A stretch of 64,000 bases of DNA from Heyndrickxia shackletonii (GCF_001420715.1 NZ_LJJC01000004.1:2738523-2802522), one strand, 5' to 3'. Numbered from the stretch's first letter, positions 25,628-34,930 are shown. Numbers and translations are program-made. The notes: generated by a model not told the origin, from the sequence alone.

Positions 25628-27412
25628 TTATTGTCCAATATGTTGATCAAGGAAATCAGCAACTGCTGTATAAGCGGTTATATTATTTTTTAACTTGACA
25701 AAGAAATGGCCCTCGTCCTCAAAGCGGATGTAGGTAACTGGATGATTTCTTTCCTTCAATTCATGAACAATTTGTTCGGCCTCTTCAATCGGAACACGCG
25801 GATCATTTGCTCCATGAAGCACCATTAATGGACTTGTAATGTCCTTAGTTCGATGGATTGGATCAATTTCATCGAAAAATTCACCGTCTTCTTCAATACT
25901 TCCGTATTCTAGTTCGCGTAGTTTCCTGCGCCATGATCCTGTGTTTTCCAAAAATGTCTTAAAGCTTGAGATTCCTACAATATCAATCGCAGCGGACCAT
26001 ATTTTTGGATAATGTGTAATAGCAGCGAGAACCATGAATCCACCGTAGCTTCTGCCCATAATAGCAATTTTATCAGGATCGGCATTTCCTTCCGATATTA
26101 ACCAATCCACCAGTTCTGTTAAATCCCTTACTGAATCCATTCTTTTCCGCACATCATCTAAATGTGTATAGGTTTTTCCATAGCCAGTACTTCCCCTGAC
26201 ATTAGGAGTACATACAACATAACCCCTATTCAGAAAATATTGCAGAAACGGATTGTACACCGCTCTAATTTGGCTTTCCGGACCGCCATGAACGAAAACA
26301 ACCACAGGAAGCTTTTCCGAATGATGCTTTGGCTTATAGTAAAAAGCAGGTACTTCCAATCCATCAAATGATTGAAAATGGATTAATTCCGGTTCTACCA
26401 ATTGCTCTTCAATCATTGGAGATTGAGAAACATATGTCAGCCTTTTCGCTTTGTTCGTTTTTACATCTAGCTCCCAAATATCAGATGGATATTTCGGTCC
26501 ATTAAAGACATAGGCAAGCTTGGAATCGTCCGGTGAAAAGGTTAGATCTGTTATTACTCCAGTTGGTGTATCCCAGGTTGAAAATTTATTTTCAGAAAGG
26601 TTATACACTGTCCCTTTTGAAATTCCGCCTTTATTCACACTATAAGCAAGCAAATTTTTATCATTGCTTATCGTTAATTCTTCCATATCCCAATCTCTTT
26701 CATCCAACCATGTCAAATTTGTAGTGGTCAGATCTATTTTTGCAAGACCGATGAATTCACGGTCTTTATTCGTTAGAACATACAGATGGTTTCCGTCTTT
26801 GCTAAACTGCGGAGAAAGGAATACTGCCTCACTATTGTGTTCAGTTAACCACCTTACTTCACCCGATTCTAACTCCAATAAGCCAAGATCATTATCTAGA
26901 TTTGATCCTGTTCTTTGAATAAGAAGGGATTTTCCATTTGGGTGCCATTTTACAACCGAATAGGTCCCATCTTGCGAATACACTGGACGAAATTCCAATG
27001 TTTCAAGATTTTGAATATATAGGTCAAAAAATGCCGGATGACGGCGGTTGCTCGACCATGCAATCCATTTCCCATCAGGTGAACTTCCTCCGTAATGATG
27101 GATATGATCAGGTGAATCGGTGAGCGGAATGATGTCACCTTGTTCCTTTAGTAAAAAAAGCTGCTCTTTTTCATTTACGCCAACATCCATCCCGATAACC
27201 CGATTATTGGTTCCTGGAATGTATTTTACAAAAATAATTCTTTCTTCCGTGAAAGAAATTTGCGATGGCCAGCCTTTTTCTGACCTCAGCTCCCATACTT
27301 GCGGAAGGCCAGTATAATTGGTAATAAAACTCAATACCTCACCATTAGGATGATAGACAGGATTACTTGCAGATCTAACATGCAGATATGGTTTTACATC
27401 AATCCAATTCAT
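25628..27412 (-). CDS. S9 family prolyl oligopeptidase-like peptidase (copy 2)
   Basis: A 594-residue serine peptidase with an N-terminal beta-propeller (TFSPDDSKLAYVF type repeats) and a C-terminal hydrolase. Catalytic motifs are VHGGPESQ, nucleophile GRSYGGFM, GANDPRVP and DEGHFF. It is a paralogue of the 19675 gene (shared SFDGLEVPAFYYKP-like linker). GAGGGGG precedes the ATG. It lies 26 bp downstream of the M20 peptidase gene on the same strand. The two likely form a peptide-degrading operon. Confidence 0.9.
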   Translation of the reverse strand: MNWIDVKPYLHVRSASNPVYHPNGEVLSFITNYTGLPQVWELRSEKGWPSQISFTEERIIFVKYIPGTNNRVIGMDVGVNEKEQLFLLKEQGDIIPLTDSPDHIHHYGGSSPDGKWIAWSSNRRHPAFFDLYIQNLETLEFRPVYSQDGTYSVVKWHPNGKSLLIQRTGSNLDNDLGLLELESGEVRWLTEHNSEAVFLSPQFSKDGNHLYVLTNKDREFIGLAKIDLTTTNLTWLDERDWDMEELTISNDKNLLAYSVNKGGISKGTVYNLSENKFSTWDTPTGVITDLTFSPDDSKLAYVFNGPKYPSDIWELDVKTNKAKRLTYVSQSPMIEEQLVEPELIHFQSFDGLEVPAFYYKPKHHSEKLPVVVFVHGGPESQIRAVYNPFLQYFLNRGYVVCTPNVRGSTGYGKTYTHLDDVRKRMDSVRDLTELVDWLISEGNADPDKIAIMGRSYGGFMVLAAITHYPKIWSAAIDIVGISSFKTFLENTGSWRRKLRELEYGSIEEDGEFFDEIDPIHRTKDITSPLMVLHGANDPRVPIEEAEQIVHELKERNHPVTYIRFEDEGHFFVKLKNNITAYTAVADFLDQHIGQ

Positions 27413-27438
27413 GTTGAGTCCCCCTCATCATTTTTCGT

Positions 27439-28671
27439 TCAGCGTTTTTGTAATAATGGTTCGCTTACCTCTTGAATTCCTGCAAGACCTAATATCGTTA
27501 AAAATATCTTCTGTGCGCCAAAGTAAGCATCCTTTGGATCAAAAAATTCATTTAATGTATGTACGCCACCAAATTTACCGCCGCCTCCAAGTGTTACCGC
27601 AGGAATCCCCAAACTTATAGGAACATTAGAATCCGTACTGCTAGGTGAATCAAGAATTTGCTGAAACCCTAGTGCCTTTGTTGCAGCTAATGCGGTTTGT
27701 ACAATCACCGCATCAGATGACTGAGAACCTGGTGGCCGATCTCCTACAAGCTCTATCTCTACTTTTATAGAATCCGTCTCCCAACGCTTGTTTTCTTCTT
27801 CTGCTGCAAGTTTAATAGCAGCTAAAATTTGTTCCTCCACTTTCAATAGTTCTTCTTGAGAGGTAGAGCGGATATCGACAAGCATACTCGCGTTTTGTGC
27901 AATGGTATTAACAGAAGTACCGCCGTTAATTGTTCCAACGGTAAAAGTCGTTTTCGGATCTTGTGGAACCTGTAATTCAGAAATTTTCGCTATCGCTCTT
28001 CCCATAGCATGGATGGCACTTGGCTTCCCGAAATCACCAAAGCTGTGCCCGCCCGGACCATAGTAGGTAACATTATACCTATGACTTCCTGTTGCCAGGT
28101 AGGTTGTCCTTTCTGGATCACCAGGTTCAATCGAGATGAACCCATCAATATCATCTCTATTATGGAAAAGGGCTTTTACTCCTCGTAAATCCCCTAACCC
28201 TTCTTCCCCTACCGTTGCACAAAAAATAATATCTGCATCCGTTTGGATATTCGCTTTATCCAGAGCGCGAACCATCGATAACACAACCGCTAACCCCCTG
28301 CCATCATCGGCAATTCCCGGGGCATATATTTTTCCGTCTTTTAGCTTTGGTTCAACATCTGTGCCTTCTGGAAAAACTGTATCCAAGTGCGCAGATACCA
28401 CTAGTTTGGGGCCATTTCCACTTCCCTCGCGAACACCAAATACATTCCCTGTACTATCCACTGACACCTCTTTCAAGCCTAACTCGATTAATCGAGTTTT
28501 ATAAACCTCTCCACGAGCTTCTTCTTGAAAAGTAGGGGCTGGAATAGCTGTTAATTCCATTTGTTCAGCTACTGTTTTCTCATTATCTAACTTAATAAAC
28601 TCTAATCCTTCTTTTACTTGCGTGTTCGAAAGAATTTGTTCAAATGTCTCTTCTACTGTCTTTGTGATCAT
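27439..28671 (-). CDS. M20/M28-type metallopeptidase
   Basis: A 410-residue zinc peptidase of the peptidase T/M20 type. Metal and catalytic motifs: SAHLDTVFPEG near residue 92, APGIADDGRG near 117, ATVGEEGLGD near 151 (the Glu base) and SIEPGD near 178. A lid domain with GPGGHSFGDFG lies at about 203-215. The ribosome binding site AAGGAGG is 12 nt from the ATG, slightly long. It is the first gene of a probable operon with the S9 peptidase downstream. Substrate type is unknown. Confidence 0.9.
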   Translation of the reverse strand: MITKTVEETFEQILSNTQVKEGLEFIKLDNEKTVAEQMELTAIPAPTFQEEARGEVYKTRLIELGLKEVSVDSTGNVFGVREGSGNGPKLVVSAHLDTVFPEGTDVEPKLKDGKIYAPGIADDGRGLAVVLSMVRALDKANIQTDADIIFCATVGEEGLGDLRGVKALFHNRDDIDGFISIEPGDPERTTYLATGSHRYNVTYYGPGGHSFGDFGKPSAIHAMGRAIAKISELQVPQDPKTTFTVGTINGGTSVNTIAQNASMLVDIRSTSQEELLKVEEQILAAIKLAAEEENKRWETDSIKVEIELVGDRPPGSQSSDAVIVQTALAATKALGFQQILDSPSSTDSNVPISLGIPAVTLGGGGKFGGVHTLNEFFDPKDAYFGAQKIFLTILGLAGIQEVSEPLLQKR

Positions 28672-28799
28672 CTTTACGGGGAGCCTCCTTAAAAATGTCT
28701 ATTGTTCACACCATTAATTATATTCACAAAATTCGCGATTTTACTACTATAATGCTCAATAGAATGGAACGTAATAATATTTTACGAGAAATTCGTATA

Positions 28800-28830
28800 A
28801 AAAAGAGAAAAGACCAGCAGTATGCTGGCC
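28800..28830 (-). terminator. intrinsic terminator of the pab operon
   Basis: On the minus strand GGCCAGCA, loop TAC, TGCTGGTC, followed by TTTTCTCTTTTTT. It lies just past the HTH gene stop. Confidence 0.75.
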
Positions 28831-28837
28831 ATTTGTT

Positions 28838-29068
28838 TCAATCCTCATCCTTGACATCTAAATCTTCTGGAATCGGCTCATTTAAGTATTCCTCGATTAT
28901 TTTTTTCATTTTTTCCATTTGTTCCAGATGGGTGTTAAACTGCTCCTGATTGATAAGAAATTGTTCACCATCATGGACCGCTCTAATTTTTTTTTGCTGG
29001 ATAAGTTTTTCAATATAGGATACTGGCAATGATAAATATTCTGCCGTTTCCTGGATCGTTAAGTACAA
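28838..29068 (-). CDS. excisionase-type helix-turn-helix protein
   Basis: A 76-residue protein. The N-terminal half (YLTIQETAEYLSLPVSYIEKLIQQKKIRAVHDGEQ in outline) has the MerR-like winged HTH of excisionase-family DNA-binding domains. The C-terminal half is acidic (EPIPEDLDVKDED). The start is read as TTG at 29068: GAGGTGAT lies 5-6 nt upstream and overlaps the end of pabB. The GTG at 29075-29077 is part of that site. It is the last gene of the pab operon, translationally close to pabB. A role as a small regulator is possible but unproven. Confidence 0.7.
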   Translation of the reverse strand: MYLTIQETAEYLSLPVSYIEKLIQQKKIRAVHDGEQFLINQEQFNTHLEQMEKMKKIIEEYLNEPIPEDLDVKDED

Positions 29069-29081
29069 AAATATCACCTCA

Positions 29082-30821
29082 TTACTTTGCTAGCCTTACC
29101 TCTATCCATCCTCTGACACTATTAATGAACCAAGTACGAGTTGCCTCTTGAATTTCTTTAAGTGTGATTATTTTTTCTTTTAGTTCACCTTTTTCAAGCA
29201 AGGTTTGACGAAATGTACCAGCCAGTAATCCACATTCCTGCGGTGGCGTCCAAAACGTTCCATCTAATTCTACCACAATGTTTCCATTCGTAAATTCCGT
29301 TATTTCACCTTCTTGATTCCACAACAACACGTCAAAGCTTTCTGGATGCTCTGATTTATGATCTATGTAGATTTTCCGGTTGGTTGTTTTATGATAGAAG
29401 AAAGGGTCGTTTTTATTTATTGGTGTTGAAGCAATGGACACGATTTGATTGTCGGTAATCGGTGGGATCATCTCCCCATTTATTTTTACATGACCGTTTT
29501 TTGAAACTATTAATCTCACTTTCATACTGTCATCTGAATGGCTATCTGCGAACTGCTTTAAATTTTTTTGAACTTTTTCCATATCGATGAAAAAACCGAA
29601 GTAACGAGCTGAATTTTGCAGTCTTTCTATATGATTGTCAAGTAGCTCATACTTCCCATTTTCTAATTTTATGCTCTCCAACAATTCAAAAGAAGGTCGC
29701 TTCACAGTTAACAAAGATGCTTTCGTTATCATTTCATTGTACTCGTCTTTTGAAGTGGAATCCCATGTAATCCCGCCGCCAACACCATATGTAGCAGTTT
29801 TGGATTTATTATCGATAACAACTGTTCGAATCGGTACATTAAAAACAGCCTCGTTGTTTGGTGTTATGTATCCAATCGCCCCACAATATACTTCGCGCGG
29901 GGTTTCCTCCAATTCTGAGATGATTTTCATCGTGCTAATTTTTGGTGCTCCTGTTATGGAGCCGCAAGGAAAAAGAGCACGAAATATATCTATTAATTGC
30001 GTTCCCGGTAACGTTTTTGCTGTAATGGTAGAAGTCATTTGCAATACAGTTGGATAAGGTTCAATCTCAAAAAGTTTTTCCACTTTGACAGAACCTGATT
30101 CCGCTATGGTTCCTACATCATTCCGCAGCAAATCCACAATCATCAAGTTTTCCGCCCGATTTTTCTCTGAATGATATAACCATGTCGCAAGTTCATTGTC
30201 TTCTTTCGTAGTACGCCCTCTTTTTACGGTACCCTTCATCGGCTTGGTAATAATTTTTTGACCATCCCATCTGAAAAATAATTCCGGTGAAGCAGAAAGA
30301 ATACTATAATTCCCAATATGTAAATAGGCGCTATATTTGGAAGACTGCGCCCTTGAAAGCTGCTGATAAAAAGAAAAATCGTCCCCTTGAAAGGTTGATG
30401 TTAACCTATTTGTATAGTTCACTTGATAGGTTATGCCGTTTTCTATAGCATTTTTTATCTCTTGAATGTTCGATTGATATTTTTCCTCGGTTACGGACGA
30501 TTTCCATTCTAATACAGAGTAGTCTTGAGAATTAGAAAATATCGCTTTTTGGGGTGCACGAAATATCCCAAACCATAGTAAAGGCATTTTCCCTCCTCTA
30601 TTGACCTTAAAAGCAGGCTCAAAGGCAGGTGCCGCTTCATAGGAAAGGTAACCTGCAGCGTAAAAACCTGATTGGACAGCGTATTGGACATCCTTCAAAC
30701 AAGATTGAACATGTTCTACTTGATTAGTGGTTATGATTCTTTCAGGTTCGGAAAATGCTAAAGGATTCGGTTTTCCATTCTGGTCAGCAAATTCAAAAAA
30801 CAAAAATGGATGTTGTTTCAT
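29082..30821 (-). CDS. pabB: aminodeoxychorismate synthase component I fused to a lyase domain (PabB-PabC)
   Basis: A 579-residue fusion. Residues 1-345 are a chorismate-utilising PabB domain with KPMKGTVKRG, DLLRNDVG, FRALFPCGSITGAPK and the CGAIGY segment. Residues about 375-579 are an aminotransferase class IV domain like 4-amino-4-deoxychorismate lyase. Together with PabA this would take chorismate to p-aminobenzoate for folate. AAAGGAG precedes the ATG, and the start overlaps the pabA stop (ATGA), showing translational coupling. Fused PabB-PabC is an alternative to the separate genes of the B. subtilis folate operon. Confidence 0.92.
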   Translation of the reverse strand: MKQHPFLFFEFADQNGKPNPLAFSEPERIITTNQVEHVQSCLKDVQYAVQSGFYAAGYLSYEAAPAFEPAFKVNRGGKMPLLWFGIFRAPQKAIFSNSQDYSVLEWKSSVTEEKYQSNIQEIKNAIENGITYQVNYTNRLTSTFQGDDFSFYQQLSRAQSSKYSAYLHIGNYSILSASPELFFRWDGQKIITKPMKGTVKRGRTTKEDNELATWLYHSEKNRAENLMIVDLLRNDVGTIAESGSVKVEKLFEIEPYPTVLQMTSTITAKTLPGTQLIDIFRALFPCGSITGAPKISTMKIISELEETPREVYCGAIGYITPNNEAVFNVPIRTVVIDNKSKTATYGVGGGITWDSTSKDEYNEMITKASLLTVKRPSFELLESIKLENGKYELLDNHIERLQNSARYFGFFIDMEKVQKNLKQFADSHSDDSMKVRLIVSKNGHVKINGEMIPPITDNQIVSIASTPINKNDPFFYHKTTNRKIYIDHKSEHPESFDVLLWNQEGEITEFTNGNIVVELDGTFWTPPQECGLLAGTFRQTLLEKGELKEKIITLKEIQEATRTWFINSVRGWIEVRLAK

Positions 30822-31408
30822 ACGTATTCTCCTTTAGCAATTGGTTGTTTTTTAAAGAAATTTTCTAATAGCTCCAGTCCGTGCTCTGTCATAATAGATT
30901 CTGGGTGAAATTGAACCCCTTCTATTTTATAGTCTTTATGGCGAATTCCCATAATCACACCGTCTTCACTTTTTGCACTTATTTCTAGACAATCCGGCAA
31001 TGTGGATTCATCCACTACTAAAGAATGGTATCTTGTAACTTTATATGGATTAGTAATATGAAGAAATATAGACTTTCCATCATGATATACTAATGATTGT
31101 TTTCCATGCACCGGCTCTTTTGCTTTTTTAATCAACCCTCCAAATGCTTGGGCAATTGCTTGATGACCGAGACAAACGCCAAGAATCGGAATAACTCCTT
31201 TGAAGTGATGAATAATTTCTAAACATACCCCGGAATCAGACGGATTACCTGGCCCAGGTGAGAGTAAAAGAAAATTAGGTTGTAATTTTTCAATATCTGC
31301 TATAGTTATTTTGTCATTTCGAAAAATCTTAACCTCCTGCCCTAATTGCTTCACATATTGGACAAGATTATATGTAAATGAATCGTAATTATCTATGATT
31401 AAAATCAT
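30818..31408 (-). CDS. pabA: aminodeoxychorismate/anthranilate synthase glutamine amidotransferase
   Basis: A 196-residue class I glutamine amidotransferase that supplies ammonia to PabB. Start motif MILIIDNYDSFTYNL, oxyanion LLSPGPGNP, nucleophile GVCLGHQAI and the His-Glu pair in FHPESI are all present. The ATG at 31408 has AAAGGTGA upstream; the GTG at 31417 is inside that site. It is the first gene of the pabA-pabBC-HTH operon. The same protein might also serve a TrpE, but the linkage favours p-aminobenzoate synthesis. Confidence 0.93.
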   Translation of the reverse strand: MILIIDNYDSFTYNLVQYVKQLGQEVKIFRNDKITIADIEKLQPNFLLLSPGPGNPSDSGVCLEIIHHFKGVIPILGVCLGHQAIAQAFGGLIKKAKEPVHGKQSLVYHDGKSIFLHITNPYKVTRYHSLVVDESTLPDCLEISAKSEDGVIMGIRHKDYKIEGVQFHPESIMTEHGLELLENFFKKQPIAKGEYV

Positions 31409-31490
31409 GTATGTCACCTTTCGAATAAAACGTTTTGCATTGTAGATTGCACAGAATAAAGCCCGAACACTCCAACACTAATGTATCATA

Positions 31491-31510
31491 GTGTCAGGTG
31501 TCAGGCACCA
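31491..31510. repeat. GGTGTCAGGCACC mini-repeat
   Basis: GTGTCAGGTGTCAGGCACCA holds a GTGTCAG direct duplication and the palindrome GGTG-TCAG-GCACC. This short motif is often seen in intergenic DNA of Bacillus. It lies between pabA and the anti-sigma gene. Confidence 0.4.
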
Positions 31511-31518
31511 TAAACTTT

Positions 31519-32442
31519 TTATTTTGATTGCCAAGTCTCCCCAAGGTCAGGTGTTTCCCATTTTTTGTTTTTATATGTGACTTTCCCATTATGCGGATCT
31601 GAAAAATCCCAACTGATATTACCCGACGATTGTTCGACGATGGGGATCCATGTTTTTCCTGCATCATGGGTTATTTCCATGTAAAGTAACTTTCCGGTTC
31701 CGCCAATTTCTGAAACTATTGGTACCATCCCATCAGTTGATGAGAAAAATACCGGCCTTGTAATCTGTCTTAGTTCTTGATCAAACTGATTCGGAATTGG
31801 GAGATACTGTATGCTCCATGTTTTTCCTCCATCAGTGGTTTTTATAAGGTATGGAGATTTAGGATCAGGATCTAATACTATACTTATCCACCCTTGCTTA
31901 TTATTAATAAAGGTGATTCCCATCTTATATCCGGATAATAAATTGCTATTTTTTTGACCATCAATATTAAAGATGTTTTCCCATGTTTTCCCACCATCCT
32001 TAGTTTGAAAAATCGTTGCTGCTTCTTTATGCATACCGCCGGCTTCCCCATGAACAATCTTCCATCCCATATTGTCATTAATAAACACAGTATCCTTATC
32101 TGTAAACCTTTGAGGAAAGTAATATTCCGGTTTCAGTGCTTCTTTCACCTTAGGAGGATGAGCTTCATTCACAACTGGATCCTTTTGAACAGTGGGATTG
32201 GGTTGGACATTTTGGTGTTTGTGGAGCAATGGATTTATTAGAATAAAAGTAACAAACATGACCGCTGCTAAACCAAGCCCATACAGAACACTATATAGTT
32301 TTACTTTTCTGAATTTATTTAACCCAGTATTCTGATGCATTTTTATATTATAAAGAATAGCTTGTTGGGCTGCCTCCGATAAATCTATTGTCTCCCAGCT
32401 GTTTTTAATTCTTTTCTCTAACTCTTTCATGGAATCATTCAT
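31519..32442 (-). CDS. membrane anti-sigma factor with Ycf48/BNR-like extracellular repeats
   Basis: A 307-residue protein. Residues 1-45 are cytosolic and resemble an anti-sigma region (MKELEKRIKNSWETIDLSEA). A membrane helix follows at about 50-70 (SVLYGLGLAAVMFVTFILI). After a Pro-rich linker the outer domain has at least four Asp-box-like repeats: KDGGKTWENI, TDGGKTWSIQY, HDAGKTWIPI and PDLGETWQ, as in BNR/Ycf48 beta-propellers. The ATG at 32442 overlaps the sigma-factor stop (ATGA), and RBS AAAAGGGGGGCG precedes it. It is probably the regulator of the upstream sigma factor, sensing an envelope ligand; the sensor role is inference. Confidence 0.8.
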   Translation of the reverse strand: MNDSMKELEKRIKNSWETIDLSEAAQQAILYNIKMHQNTGLNKFRKVKLYSVLYGLGLAAVMFVTFILINPLLHKHQNVQPNPTVQKDPVVNEAHPPKVKEALKPEYYFPQRFTDKDTVFINDNMGWKIVHGEAGGMHKEAATIFQTKDGGKTWENIFNIDGQKNSNLLSGYKMGITFINNKQGWISIVLDPDPKSPYLIKTTDGGKTWSIQYLPIPNQFDQELRQITRPVFFSSTDGMVPIVSEIGGTGKLLYMEITHDAGKTWIPIVEQSSGNISWDFSDPHNGKVTYKNKKWETPDLGETWQSK

Positions 32443-32951
32443 GAATCTCGCCCCCCTTTTAACTGATTTTGAATCGTTTTTAAGGCACGATGATACGTAA
32501 CTCGAACCTTGGAAGAACTGCACTTTAAAATACTTGCCGTTTCGGAAATGGAAAATTCTTTTACAGCTCGTAAAAAGACAACGTCTCGATAATCCTTTTT
32601 AAGAGACATGATTGCTTCCATAATTTCATTTGTTTGTTCATTTTGTTCGTAAATTAGGTCGGGACTCATTTCCTCTTTTGTCTTCGCAAATATTTGCGAA
32701 TTTTGTTTTTTCGTTAATTCTTTTGCATTTTTTCTTTTACGATCCACTGCTAAATTTCTTGCAATCGTAAATAACCATGTTTTCGGGCTGCTATTTCCTT
32801 TAAATTGGTGCAAATGATTAAATGCGCGGATATAAACCTCCTGAACAAGATCCTCAACATCTGTACTCCCGGTAAAATAAATTAAAAAATGATACACATC
32901 ATTGCTATATAAATAGAACCATTGTTCAATAATGTCTTGCCCCGTCGTCAT
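32439..32951 (-). CDS. ECF-type RNA polymerase sigma factor
   Basis: A 170-residue sigma-70 family protein with regions 2 and 4 only. Region 2 shows DVEDLVQEVYIRAF and FKGNSSPKTWLFTIARNLAVD. Region 4 shows DYRDVVFLRAVKEFSISETASILKCSSSKVRVTYHRAL. The ATG at 32951 is preceded by GGGGAGGG. It resembles the SigX/SigW/SigV types of Bacillus. An ECF-like promoter directly upstream suggests autoregulation, and the anti-sigma gene overlaps its 3' end. Confidence 0.92.
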   Translation of the reverse strand: MTTGQDIIEQWFYLYSNDVYHFLIYFTGSTDVEDLVQEVYIRAFNHLHQFKGNSSPKTWLFTIARNLAVDRKRKNAKELTKKQNSQIFAKTKEEMSPDLIYEQNEQTNEIMEAIMSLKKDYRDVVFLRAVKEFSISETASILKCSSSKVRVTYHRALKTIQNQLKGGRDS

Positions 32952-32990
32952 TGTATCCCTCCCCTGCCCATTAAATATGAACATTTATAA

Positions 32991-33017
32991 GACAAAAGAA
33001 AGCTTGAAAATGTTACA
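32991..33017 (-). promoter_or_regulatory. candidate autoregulatory ECF promoter
   Basis: On the minus strand TGTAAC (33012-33017), a 17-bp spacer and TGTC (32991-32994). Bacillus ECF promoters typically read TGAAAC or TGTAAC with CGTC after 16-17 bp. One -10 base differs. It lies 40 bp before the sigma-factor start. Confidence 0.6.
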
Positions 33018-33102
33018 AAAAATTCAATATATATTTGCACAAAAAAAAGGATTTTTTTATTTTGGTATTTAATATGTGTAAAACATAAGGGGAAGATTGG
33101 AA

Positions 33103-33332
33103 ATGGCTATTTTTATTACCTTATTTTTAGTGTTATCTTTAATTATTTCAGTTGTCGCTTTTTATATGGAATATTTAGGTATTCCTATAGCGCATTACTT
33201 GTTAGTGGAATAACTTCATTACCAGTATCATTTTATGCTTTAAGTGGAGAACTTCCTGTTTCTTATTTCGGTTTGGTTCCTGTCATTCATATTATATTGA
33301 ACTTGTTGTTTACGGTTAAAAGAAGAACTTGA
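33103..33332 (+). pseudogene. frameshifted small membrane protein gene
   Basis: An ATG at 33103 (GGGGAAG upstream) opens 36 codons of a hydrophobic protein (MAIFITLFLVLSLIISVVAF) and stops at 33211-33213. Coding-like sequence continues in the next frame from GITSLPVSFYALSGELPVSY to VKRRT and TGA at 33330-33332. The whole length (230 bp) is one base short of a 76-residue frame, which fits a single-base deletion near 33205. If restored it would have two or three membrane helices. The family is unknown. A sequencing error cannot be excluded. Confidence 0.5.
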
Positions 33333-33419
33333 GGTTGAATTTAGTAGCATTTTGAGATTTTATTATTTCATAAAGTGTGACCTTACATATCCATTGTGTA
33401 CAGGATTCTGCACCTCATT

Positions 33420-33545
33420 TAATATGTGTTTTTTCACTTCCCTTATCCAATTACATGTGACCCTCCAGAGGTCTATTTTCCCTTCTTTCCTTTCTATGTA
33501 CCCCTTTTCCACTTCTATGTTCCCCAAAGACAAGGCATTCCCTCT
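33420..33545. repeat. degenerate copy of the TGTGACC/TGTACCC repeat
   Basis: Motifs CATGTGACCCTCC, TTTCTATGTACCCC and ACTTCTATGTTCCCC recur with about 25-bp spacing, as in the array at 228-1100. It lies between the broken membrane gene and the dctP terminator. Confidence 0.6.
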
Positions 33546-33580
33546 CAATATCCCACTATCCCAACAACACCCATACCACC

Positions 33581-33613
33581 AAAAAACCTGATCCCCAAAA
33601 GAGACCAGGTTTT
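33581..33613 (-). terminator. intrinsic terminator of dctP
   Basis: AAAACCTG (33583-33590)/CAGGTTTT (33606-33613) stem. On the minus strand it is followed by TTTTTTGG. It lies 9 bp past the dctP stop. Confidence 0.8.
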
Positions 33614-33621
33614 CACCAACA

Positions 33622-34890
33622 TTATGCAGTAGTAGAAAAATGACCATTTTTCATTTCATTTACAGCTTCAATATGTTTAGACTCGTCAAATTCCTTTTCA
33701 CTCTTCGCTACAATGATAGAAGCGATTCCGTTTCCGATTAGGTTGATAATTGCACGGCCTTCACTCATGAAGCGGTCAACCCCTAATAGTAGGGCAAGCC
33801 CAGTTACCGGAATTAAGTGAAGTGCGGATAGTGTAGATGCTAATACAATGAATCCGCTTCCTGTTACTCCTGCTGCACCTTTTGATGTTAGCATTAAAAT
33901 TAGAATTACCATAAGCTGATGACCTAAAGAAAGATGTACACCGAATACTTGTGCCAGGAACACGGTTGACATAACAAGATAGATACATGTTCCATCAAGG
34001 TTAAAAGAATAACCAGTTGGAATAACTAAACCTACTACAGATTTAGAACAGCCAAACTTCTCCATTTTGTCCATTATTCTTGGTAATACTGATTCGGAAG
34101 AACTTGTACCTAATACAATTAATATCTCGTCTTTAATATATCGCAAATAATTCCATAAGCTGAATCCATATTTTCTACAAATCAAGTTCAATACAACAAA
34201 AACAAAGATAATCATCGTTAAATAAACAGAAATCATAAGCTTACCAAGAGGTACTAAAGATGCAAGTCCAAAATTACCAATAGTAAATGCCATTGCACCG
34301 AATGCACCAATTGGAGCGGCCTTCATAATGTAACCAATCACTTTGAAAAATACTTGTGATAGCTTATCTAAAAATTCGATTATAATTTTTCCTTTTTCCC
34401 CTAGTGCTGCTAAGCCAAACCCGAATAATAAAGAGAAAAATAATACCTGTAAAATATCCCCATCAGCAAATGCAGCAACCATACTGGAAGGCACAATATG
34501 TGTTAAATAATCTACCCAATTTAATTTTGCGCCATCACCTGTAAATTGTGAAATATCGCCTTTTGGCAGATGACTGAAATCTAATCCTGCACCAGGCTTA
34601 ATAATATTTACTATGATTAAGCCGACTATAAGTGCAAAGGTTGTCACGATTTCAAAGTATATAATTGCCTTTCCGCCAACTTTACCGACCTTTTTCATAT
34701 CCCCCATTTTTGCAATTCCCAATACGATTGTTAGGAATATTATTGGAGCTATGAGCATTTTTACTGCATTAATGAATGTATCGCCCAGCGGCTTCATATG
34801 TTTTCCGACATCGGGCCATATTAAACCGACAAGGACACCAATCACAATGGCTGTTAAAACTTGAACCGTTAAATTTTTAAATATTTTCAA
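33622..34890 (-). CDS. dctP: C4-dicarboxylate:cation symporter
   Basis: A 422-residue DAACS family transporter that imports succinate, fumarate and malate with protons or sodium. It has eight membrane helices plus two hairpins. The signatures [25 protein letters not shown] and [17 protein letters not shown] are intact, as is [19 protein letters not shown]. The ATG at 34899 lies directly on the ribosome binding site. A TTG at 34890 with AAAGGGG 9 nt upstream gives [11 protein letters not shown], matching the B. subtilis DctP start as I recall it. Controlled by DctSR; cre and shared operator-like sequences lie upstream. Confidence 0.92.
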   Translation of the reverse strand: MKIFKNLTVQVLTAIVIGVLVGLIWPDVGKHMKPLGDTFINAVKMLIAPIIFLTIVLGIAKMGDMKKVGKVGGKAIIYFEIVTTFALIVGLIIVNIIKPGAGLDFSHLPKGDISQFTGDGAKLNWVDYLTHIVPSSMVAAFADGDILQVLFFSLLFGFGLAALGEKGKIIIEFLDKLSQVFFKVIGYIMKAAPIGAFGAMAFTIGNFGLASLVPLGKLMISVYLTMIIFVFVVLNLICRKYGFSLWNYLRYIKDEILIVLGTSSSESVLPRIMDKMEKFGCSKSVVGLVIPTGYSFNLDGTCIYLVMSTVFLAQVFGVHLSLGHQLMVILILMLTSKGAAGVTGSGFIVLASTLSALHLIPVTGLALLLGVDRFMSEGRAIINLIGNGIASIIVAKSEKEFDESKHIEAVNEMKNGHFSTTA

Positions 34891-34930
34891 CGCACTCATC
34901 CCCTTTTTACGAAAATTCTATCTAAGGGGA

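Noticed and set aside
33363-33647. 94-codon minus-strand frame over the dctP 3' end
   Set aside because: It runs through the degenerate TGTGACC repeat and the dctP terminator; no homologue-like character or start signal.
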